Part shown: one piece after another, positions 6,090-10,536 of the stretch
How the letters are laid out: the number at the start of each line of letters is the position of its first letter
Position numbering within the stretch: the first letter of the stretch is position 1
DNA from: JBLIRR01 sp049472395
GTDB taxonomy: Bacteria > SZUA-182 > DTGQ01 > JBLIRR01
Direction of reading: 5' to 3'
Assembly: GCA_049472395.1 (NCBI GenBank)
Contig: JBLIRR010000056.1
Location: 1-10,536 of the forward strand
DNA: 10,536 bases
Translations under genes and position numbers: made by a program
Notes under the pieces: model-generated
The model's input: the letters and a program-made list of their open reading frames with translations, nothing else
What the model was told of the DNA's origin: nothing
Databases searched by the model: none

Positions 6090-6503
6090 TTATACCTCGA
6101 TTTGCATTGTATCCCTATCGATAACACCTGCTTTATATATATGAAATCCGAATCTCTTAAAAAAGTTTTCACATTCTGGATTAAATGTTACTTGAATACA
6201 TTTTATCTTATTCTTTTGTAAAAACCTGATGGCTTTCTTTACTAATTCTGTTCCTATGCCTTTTCTTTGAAAGTTTGGATGAATTGCCAAATCTTGTAAA
6301 TATGAATCTGCAATACCATCACTCAAGACATCAATGAAACCAACTAATTTTCCATCCTTTCGAGCGGTAAAATATGTATAGAGGCGTTTAGAAATAGCTG
6401 AAAATGGACCGGTATTATTATCCCATCCAATAGAGCTGCGTAATTCTTCAATTTCGTTATCTGATACTTTACCCTCTTGTTCTATTACGATATCTCTCAT
6501 CAT
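6090..6503 (-). CDS. GNAT-family N-acetyltransferase, 137 aa
   Basis: This is a single-domain GNAT protein. It has a central beta strand KLVGFIDVLSDG (residues 52-63), then YLQDLAIHPNFQRKGIGTEL (69-87), whose Q79-R-K-G-I-G84 is the acetyl-CoA pyrophosphate-binding motif A. Strand beta5 (KCIQVTFN) and the ENFFKRFGFHIY motif near residues 112-123 follow. It transfers an acetyl group from acetyl-CoA to an unidentified amine substrate in the cytoplasm. The start is ATG 6503 or the ATG directly after it; neither has a clear SD. It is bracketed by two related intergenic elements of about 112 bp, as a gene cassette would be. Stand-alone GNATs are typical cassette cargo, but that is context, not proof. 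Confidence 0.9.
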   Translation of the reverse strand: MMRDIVIEQEGKVSDNEIEELRSSIGWDNNTGPFSAISKRLYTYFTARKDGKLVGFIDVLSDGIADSYLQDLAIHPNFQRKGIGTELVKKAIRFLQKNKIKCIQVTFNPECENFFKRFGFHIYKAGVIDRDTMQIEV

Positions 6504-6523
6504 TTTTTAAGCGTAATATTAAA

Positions 6524-6635
6524 GCTAACTTGCAGAAACAAGAAAGAAGATGTGAGCTTTCGCTGCTTCAATTGGCTTATCATAATACGATTTATGCATA
6601 TTTGCTAAAACAGCCAGCGATTCCGGTCGGCGTGC
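6524..6635. repeat. 112-bp intergenic element A, related to element B
   Basis: The left arm gctaacttgcagaaaca (6524-6540) matches the left arm of element B (gcttacctgcagaaatca) with few changes. The right arm agcc-gcgattccggtcggcgtgc (ending 6635) shares the agcc-gcgatt block with B's right arm. The two elements have nearly the same length (112 and 113 bp). A's own arms are only weakly complementary, so it is a diverged copy. It lies directly upstream of the GNAT gene. Confidence 0.4.
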
Positions 6636-6650
6636 AAAAGGTTACAGATT

Positions 6651-6881
6651 TTATATTAATTGCCTATTTTCTAATTTTGCAATAAATTTCTCTAATATGT
6701 TTTGTATTTCCGATTCAAATTGTTCTTGGGACCTTTTATGTTCAAATATTTGTTCCCATTTCCCCAAGAACTGCACAAGATAGTTTCCCATCATACAGCT
6801 CAAGCCCCTGTAAAGCCCTGTTTCAGGAGGACCCAGTAGTTGATAGTTAACTTTCCATCGCTCTATAATAATGTTCTTAAA
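6651..6881 (-). pseudogene. Unrecognised short frame, possible remnant
   Basis: A minus-strand frame is open from 6881 to the TAA at 6651. It reads IIIERWKVNYQLLGPPETGL, then YRGLSCMMGN, and ends in a charged helical tail (RSQEQFESEIQNILEKFIAK). The only ATG codons are in the middle (6794 and 6791), which would give about 47 residues and no SD. The composition looks like real protein rather than noise, so it is probably the C-terminal end of a lost gene. I do not recognise the family. Confidence 0.35.
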
Positions 6882-6895
6882 TTAACATTATTATA
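6864..6895. repeat. Perfect 12-bp inverted repeat
   Basis: The arms tataataatgtt and aacattattata are exact reverse complements around the 8-nt centre cttaaatt. The repeat is almost all A/T, so the hairpin would be weak. It sits exactly where the remnant frame 6651-6881 loses its upstream part. Confidence 0.5.
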
Positions 6896-6951
6896 ATGAA
6901 ATAGCAATTAGCATTTATTATTATTTAAAACAGCAGGGAGGATTAAAGATT

Positions 6952-7275
6952 TCAGGGAACTGGGATTCTCCAAAAATTGTGGATGTTGACAACGGTATCA
7001 AAAAACGCGTGCGCTTTAGCTTTATTCCCTTTCAAGAATTCAAGAGTACCAAAAATGAGGGCATAAATTCTCATGAGAAGATCAGGTTTTTTAATATAAC
7101 TATAATCCTTATTCAATTTCCCTTTTGAATAAGAATATCTGAGCCGAAAGACATCAAAATAATAGAGATACCCTTTTTCCTGACAATGGCATTTTGGTAG
7201 ATGGTAATATATCACTTGGAATTTTGATTTGCCTATAGGGTCCGTATTTCCGTTTGTAACGTTTGCTGCGATGCA
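6952..7275 (-). pseudogene. Unrecognised short frame lacking a proper start, likely remnant
   Basis: The frame is open from just after a TAG at 7276 to the TGA at 6952. Its only common start is the GTG at 7215, without an SD, giving 87 residues. Upstream of the GTG the frame still reads protein-like (VTNGNTDPIGKSKFQ), which suggests the real N-terminus is missing. The product is basic and aromatic (YHLPKCHCQEKGYLYYFD; PDLLMRIYALIFGTLEFLKG). The ending weakly recalls the tail of membrane-associated glycosyltransferases, but I would not assign it. It follows the secreted 298-aa gene by a few nucleotides. Confidence 0.35.
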
Positions 7276-7286
7276 CTAAGATGATA

Positions 7287-8183
7287 TCAACAACCTCCTG
7301 CCCTCCATAAGAAAATCCATTTCTCACCATCGAAAACCGTTATTGTGTTATGAATCCAAAAAAGATCGATAAGACCATCCTGATTAATATCACCAACAGC
7401 TTCAAGCCTTATATAACCGCTTCCATCACCTATTCCAGGCATGAAAATGATTTGCCGCATCTTACAAACATCTTTTTTTATTTCCAGTATAAATGAAAAA
7501 ACATGATGCAAGACATGTGAACCTTTTTCAAAAGATTGCACTGTTCCAATTTTTGTTTCAACAAAATATTGAAAAATCGGACCCTTGACACCGATTTTTT
7601 CTATATTATTCTTAAACATATGATACTTTGGATAAATATCTTTTATATTATGCTCCTTGATATATTCAGATATAGCATTATATGTGAATGAAGAAATAAG
7701 TTCTTCTTCCTTTTTACTATAGCTTTTGTCTATTGATGGTGGTGATAGTTTATTCAAAGCGGGATACATGAAAAAAATCCTGCTATATTTAGGGAGCTTC
7801 TGACTTTCGATAAAACATTTTTCTTCTGACTCGCAGGTTACGGAAAAATCATCATCATGCTCCGCTTCCTTTTGGTAACAATCAGCATTACAGATAAAAC
7901 CATACCTGCTGAATAAACTGATTTTTTTGCCGACCATATCTTTTTCAAACAAGGGGGAATTTATCCAGTGTTCTGTATTATGTGTGTCAGATCCCATACC
8001 CCCGTCATAAAGGAATGCACGCCCATTTGAAACACCGGCCATGCCAAATTTGAGACCCTGCAGGAATGAAGATGTATCGCTTACTGGTGTTGGCGTCATT
8101 ATGAGTAATGCTCCATTGCCAAATACTGTGCTAGCGGTAAAACAGAATATCAATGCAAATATGATTTTTATTATCAATTTCAT
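7287..8183 (-). CDS. Secreted protein with FG-GAP/calcium-loop-like C-terminus, 298 aa
   Basis: ATG 8183 has AAGGTGG seven nt upstream, a good RBS. Residues 1-22 are a clear signal peptide (MKLIIKIIFALIFCFTASTV, then FG-NG). The mature N-terminal half is unrecognised and contains several cysteines (C-N-A-D-C; C-E-S-E-E-K-C) that could form disulfides outside the cytoplasm. Near the C-terminus, VGDINQDGLIDLFW (about residues 263-276) fits the D-x-N-x-DG-x-x-D calcium loop of FG-GAP/VCBS-type repeats, followed by a strand pair around ITVFDGEKWIFLW. It starts 33 nt after the ankyrin gene's stop and is surely co-transcribed with it. Both products are exported, so they may act together in the periplasm. 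The function is unknown. Confidence 0.7.
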   Translation of the reverse strand: MKLIIKIIFALIFCFTASTVFGNGALLIMTPTPVSDTSSFLQGLKFGMAGVSNGRAFLYDGGMGSDTHNTEHWINSPLFEKDMVGKKISLFSRYGFICNADCYQKEAEHDDDFSVTCESEEKCFIESQKLPKYSRIFFMYPALNKLSPPSIDKSYSKKEEELISSFTYNAISEYIKEHNIKDIYPKYHMFKNNIEKIGVKGPIFQYFVETKIGTVQSFEKGSHVLHHVFSFILEIKKDVCKMRQIIFMPGIGDGSGYIRLEAVGDINQDGLIDLFWIHNTITVFDGEKWIFLWRAGGC

Positions 8184-8216
8184 TTTTCTGCCACCTTTTT
8201 TTATACCATCAAGATT

Positions 8217-9914
8217 TTAGTTATTTATCTCAGTTTCGAATTGCTTTAAAAAACTATTGTCATACGTTTTTAACAACTTTTCCAGACAAAGAAAAAATTC
8301 ATTTTCTGTCCCGTCCATGTGCCTTCGCAGCCAGAAACATGTGTAATCATCACCATCAAAATGGCTGCCTTGTTCAATTTTCCTCTTATAATCCTCCAAT
8401 CTTTCATGCATATAATTGCTGTCCTTCTTTAACTTAACGTATGCTTCATAAAAGCTTCTGGCAAATCCTGATAAAATGCTATCATATTTTTTTTGTGTAA
8501 TCTTGCGAAAAACAAGGTCTTCCGCACCAGGGATCATATTATCCCTGGCCCACAAGACAAAGTCTTTATTATAATGCCCAAAATCTCTGGTTGTGTTCCA
8601 TTCTTCTATGCCATCTTTATGCGGGCCTGAAACAAATATTCTATGTCCTGAGACTTTTTCTAATATTTTGTATTCAATATTTGATATGGCATAAAGGTTG
8701 CGAATATCTCCGATCCACTGTTTATACCAATTATCCTCTATCCATGTGCCATATATGTATTTTATCTTTTCCTCATCGCTGTACTCGTCGCCAGCGTCCT
8801 TACTATTATCATTATCCATTTTGGCTGTTTGCTCAATGCTATTGTCTCTATCATGCTTTTCTTCAGGTTCAAAGCCATCAACAGCACCTTTTGATTTTAA
8901 GAATTCCGCCACGTCAATTTGGCTGTTGCTCAGGGCATGTGTTAAGGATGTTTTGCCAGTGTTATCCTTTTTATTTACATATGCATTACTTGAAAGAAGA
9001 AATCTTACCATTTCCATATTCCCATTAAACGATGCATAAAAAAGAGGTGTATACCCATAATAATTGAAAGTGTTAACATCTGCTCCGCTGGAAACCAGAT
9101 ACTTTACTATTTCAAGGTGATTATTCATTGCCGCATACAAAAGCGGGGTAAATTCATCTGGCGTTTTATCACGAATATTAGCACCCTTAGCGAGTAAGAG
9201 CTTAACCATATCCAAATGACCATTTTTGGCAGCTGCGGCAAGTGGTGATTCTCCTGAGAAATCTTTACTGTTAATATCTGCTCCTTTTGATATTAAGAAG
9301 TCTGCCATTTCTACATACCCATTTGACGAAGTACAAAATAGAGGGGTTCTGTCTTGGCTGCTCCTTGAATCAACATGGGCACCATTTTCCACCAAAATTT
9401 TTACTATTTCAGCATTGCCGCAATCGCAAGCGTGCGAGAGAGGTGATTTGCCAACCGAATCTTTTACGTTTATTTCAGCACCTAATGATATCAATAACTT
9501 AACTGTTTGAATGTGCCCGTTTTGAGAAGCATAAATTAGGGCTGTATCATTAAATCTGTTTTTGTTATTGATTTCAGCGCCTTTTTTAATTAGCAAATCA
9601 ACTACTTCTGCGTGCCCTTTATAAGCAGCTTTCATTAGAGGGGTCAGGCCATACCCCACCTCAGGATCTATTACAGCGCCTTTTGATATTAAAAATTCAA
9701 TTATTGCAGGGTCGCCCTTCTCAGCGGCAAGCACCAAGGGTATCTTGGACCTGTTGCCATTCTTGAAAACCATATTTACATCAGCTCCCGTAGCGATTAG
9801 TTCCTTGACTTTGACTAGGTTCCCCTTTTCGATCTCGTCAATTAATTCGTTTGCGTGTAAAAAGCCTGGAAGAAAGATCAGAAAGAAGAGCATAAGACTT
9901 ATAAGTTTTCGCAC
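8217..9914 (-). CDS. Secreted ankyrin-repeat protein with unknown C-terminal domain, 565 aa
   Basis: The GTG at 9914 is preceded by AGGAGA with about six nt spacing. Residues 1-21 are a signal peptide ending FLHA-N. Residues 23-345 form about ten ankyrin repeats of 33-34 residues: a capping half repeat (IDEIEKGNLVKVKELIATGA), then units with G-TPL--AA--GH-E-V--LL--GA-IN. The eighth (EFTPLLYAAMNNHLEIVKYL) is close to consensus. A charged linker (about 350-375, EEKHDRDNSIEQ) leads to about 185 residues that I cannot assign. These start at IKYIYGTWIEDNW and contain WNTTRDFGHYNKDFVLWARD and FARSFYEAY. Exported ankyrin solenoids usually bind other proteins. The gene is first after a strong promoter and a structured leader, and is followed 33 nt on by another secreted protein. 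Confidence 0.9.
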   Translation of the reverse strand: MRKLISLMLFFLIFLPGFLHANELIDEIEKGNLVKVKELIATGADVNMVFKNGNRSKIPLVLAAEKGDPAIIEFLISKGAVIDPEVGYGLTPLMKAAYKGHAEVVDLLIKKGAEINNKNRFNDTALIYASQNGHIQTVKLLISLGAEINVKDSVGKSPLSHACDCGNAEIVKILVENGAHVDSRSSQDRTPLFCTSSNGYVEMADFLISKGADINSKDFSGESPLAAAAKNGHLDMVKLLLAKGANIRDKTPDEFTPLLYAAMNNHLEIVKYLVSSGADVNTFNYYGYTPLFYASFNGNMEMVRFLLSSNAYVNKKDNTGKTSLTHALSNSQIDVAEFLKSKGAVDGFEPEEKHDRDNSIEQTAKMDNDNSKDAGDEYSDEEKIKYIYGTWIEDNWYKQWIGDIRNLYAISNIEYKILEKVSGHRIFVSGPHKDGIEEWNTTRDFGHYNKDFVLWARDNMIPGAEDLVFRKITQKKYDSILSGFARSFYEAYVKLKKDSNYMHERLEDYKRKIEQGSHFDGDDYTCFWLRRHMDGTENEFFLCLEKLLKTYDNSFLKQFETEINN

Positions 9915-9949
9915 TGGACTCTCCTGTGGTTTTTGGAGTTGTATGCCAT
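9899..9949 (-). CDS. Tiny leader ORF overlapping the ankyrin start, 16 aa
   Basis: ATG 9949 reads MAYNSKNHRRVQCENL and stops at 9899, so it overlaps the first codons of the ankyrin gene by 16 nt in another frame. GGAG lies only two nt before the ATG, which is too close for an ideal RBS. It could couple translation to the main gene, or be chance. Confidence 0.2.
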   Translation of the reverse strand: MAYNSKNHRRVQCENL

Positions 9950-10141
9950 GTCTCCGAATTTAGAAATACAATCTTTGCACCTTCAACCGTGAATCATATT
10001 GTTTCACTATACGCTTCATTTTCTTACCTCCTTTTTCTAATGTAGTAATTTAAAGGGCTATTTTTTGGTTAAGGTGGCTCGCCATTCTCAAAAATTCGAC
10101 CGTTGCCGAAATTTAACCAATATTCTGCCCAAATTGGTTTG
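9920..10141 (-). promoter_or_regulatory. Long structured 5' leader of the ankyrin operon
   Basis: From the predicted transcription start near 10136 to the GTG there are about 220 nt. They hold two potential hairpins. One is 10115-10139, with 7-bp arms AACCAAT/ATTGGTT plus two more pairs past a bulge. The other is about 10092-10114, with AAATTTCG facing CGAATTTT with one mismatch. The two tiny ORFs follow. No known riboswitch is recognised. Confidence 0.4.
9960..10019 (-). CDS. Tiny leader ORF with a near-perfect SD, 19 aa
   Basis: The minus strand shows AAAGGAGGT, then seven nt and ATG 10019, the best Shine-Dalgarno in the window. It is followed by the 19-codon frame MKRIVKQYDSRLKVQRLYF and a TAA at 9960. 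It lies in the leader of the ankyrin operon. The peptide is basic, with no run of a single amino acid as in classical attenuators. It may be a leader peptide or the stub of a lost gene. The RBS strength is what makes it credible. Confidence 0.4.
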   Translation of the reverse strand: MKRIVKQYDSRLKVQRLYF

Positions 10142-10142
10142 C

Positions 10143-10171
10143 ATTATAATCCACCTCCTTCCACTAGTCAA
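10143..10171 (-). promoter_or_regulatory. Sigma-70-type promoter for the ankyrin operon
   Basis: On the minus strand TTGACT (10171-10166) is followed by a 17-nt spacer and a perfect TATAAT (10148-10143). This matches the consensus -35/-10 in sequence and spacing. Transcription should start near 10136 and run into the ankyrin operon. Confidence 0.7.
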
Positions 10172-10184
10172 CTACCACCCCTAA

Positions 10185-10213
10185 AAAACCATATAGGAAA
10201 ACCATATAGGAAA
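10185..10213. repeat. 13-bp tandem direct repeat upstream of the promoter
   Basis: The unit accatataggaaa occurs twice without a gap (10188-10200 and 10201-10213), and a shared aaa precedes it. It lies about 16 bp upstream of the -35 box of the ankyrin promoter, a position where an activator could bind. A 13-bp period places the copies on somewhat different helix faces. It may also be a simple duplication. Confidence 0.5.
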
Positions 10214-10323
10214 ATCAAAAATCCGAGGTGATAAATTAATAGGGATAATCAATTTGATTACAAATTAGCTAATAATAATTCATAAAATCATAATGGCTGT
10301 ATAAAGATTTTTTCATTATAATG

Positions 10324-10360
10324 TTGTACATAACTATAAACGTATTGACAAAATGTACAA
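10324..10360. promoter_or_regulatory. Paired TTGTACA/TGTACAA operator-like sites
   Basis: TTGTACA (10324-10330) and its exact reverse complement TGTACAA (10354-10360) flank the -35 box of the plus-strand promoter. The second copy lies within the spacer between -35 and -10. Each core, TGTACA, is itself a palindrome. A dimeric regulator bound here would occlude RNA polymerase. Confidence 0.4.
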
Positions 10361-10373
10361 AATAAGATATGTT
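10345..10373 (+). promoter_or_regulatory. Sigma-70-type promoter, leaderless, for the ATPase gene
   Basis: A perfect -35 TTGACA (10345-10350), a 17-bp spacer and -10 TATGTT (10368-10373) are followed only 8 bp later by the ATG at 10381. Transcription would begin at or next to the start codon, and no SD is present, so a leaderless transcript is predicted. Confidence 0.55.
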
Positions 10374-10380
10374 TTTATTT

Positions 10381-10536
10381 ATGATTACACGAATATTAAC
10401 GAATGAATTGAAGATCTTAGCAAAAGAATTTCCTGCTGTTGCGATTCTGGGCCCTCGACAATCTGGTAAGACTACTTTGGCAAAAGCAGTCTTTAGTGAT
10501 TATAGATATATTTCCCTTGAAGATCCTGATATCAGA
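10381..10536 (+). CDS. AAA_14/DUF4143-type ATPase, N-terminal 52 residues
   Basis: The gene runs off the right edge. It reads MITRILTNELKILAKEFPAV, then AILGPRQSGKTTLAK, with the Walker A motif GPRQSGKT at residues 24-31, and continues to YRYISLEDPDIR. The GPRQ-GKTTL-K motif followed by Y-SLE-PD-R is characteristic of the AAA_14 domain of the ATPases with a C-terminal DUF4143. These are widespread in bacteria and archaea, often in mobile regions, and their biological role is poorly defined. The ATG at 10381 fits the family's usual start; an in-frame ATG at 10369 lies inside the -10 box. It is divergent from the ankyrin operon. Confidence 0.9.
   Translation, partial: MITRILTNELKILAKEFPAVAILGPRQSGKTTLAKAVFSDYRYISLEDPDIR

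Noticed and set aside
5952..6635. Firm call of a classical integron array
   Set aside because: No integrase is in the window, core sites match GTTRRRY/RYYYAAC only imperfectly, and element A's arms pair weakly. It is kept as a hypothesis only.
8591..9510. Plus-strand frames of 70-145 codons opposite the ankyrin gene
   Set aside because: They lie fully antisense to a clear ankyrin-repeat gene, and their low-complexity products have no motifs.
10088..10144. 18-codon frame from the ATG at 10144 with an AAGGAGG upstream
   Set aside because: Its ATG overlaps the -10 box and lies upstream of the predicted transcription start, so it would not be on the main transcript. The GGAGG is part of the promoter spacer.

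Overview
The window is an AT-rich bacterial segment. Nearly every gene is read leftwards on the minus strand, and one partial gene at the right edge is read rightwards. Three features recall planctomycete genomes, including anammox-type ones: a secreted protein built from 46-residue TPR-like repeats, a DUF4384-like membrane protein, and an SGNH-like 'GASNLT' fragment. This is only a family-level impression, and no rRNA or marker gene confirms it.

Layout, in transcription order of the minus strand (right to left). A consensus-like promoter (10143-10171) has a 13-bp tandem repeat just upstream of it. It drives a leader of about 220 nt with two potential hairpins and two tiny ORFs. Then come a secreted ankyrin-repeat protein (8217-9914) and, 33 nt later, a secreted protein with an FG-GAP/calcium-loop-like tail (7287-8183). 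Next are two short reading frames that look like gene remnants (6952-7275 and 6651-6881). After these come a GNAT acetyltransferase (6090-6503) and a metallophosphoesterase (5136-5933). Each is preceded by a related intergenic element of about 112 bp with inverted-repeat character, reminiscent of integron attC sites or BIME/MITE-type repeats. An in-frame fusion of an SGNH-like fragment to a secreted protein follows (4097-5053), then a two-domain zf-TFIIB-type zinc protein (3340-3891). A mosaic stretch comes next: about 120 bp of GC-richer iron-type alcohol dehydrogenase C-terminus (3213-3332) abuts an ArdC-like zincin metallopeptidase that has lost its N-terminus (2833-3212). The left end holds a DUF4384-like membrane protein (1945-2763) and, 46 nt further, the secreted TPR-type protein. 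That protein runs off the window and carries 12 in-register copies of a 138-bp repeat. A hairpin covers its likely ribosome binding site.

On the plus strand, the first 52 codons of an AAA_14/DUF4143-type ATPase begin at 10381. Its consensus -35/-10 promoter lies so close that the mRNA would be leaderless.

The region looks like an accessory locus of secreted or envelope solenoid proteins (TPR, ankyrin) mixed with acquired cassette-like genes and gene debris. No complete known defence, biosynthetic or transport system is visible. The best candidates for something undescribed are the paired elements around the GNAT and phosphoesterase genes, the structured leader of the ankyrin operon, and the DUF4384/TPR pair with its RBS-masking hairpin.
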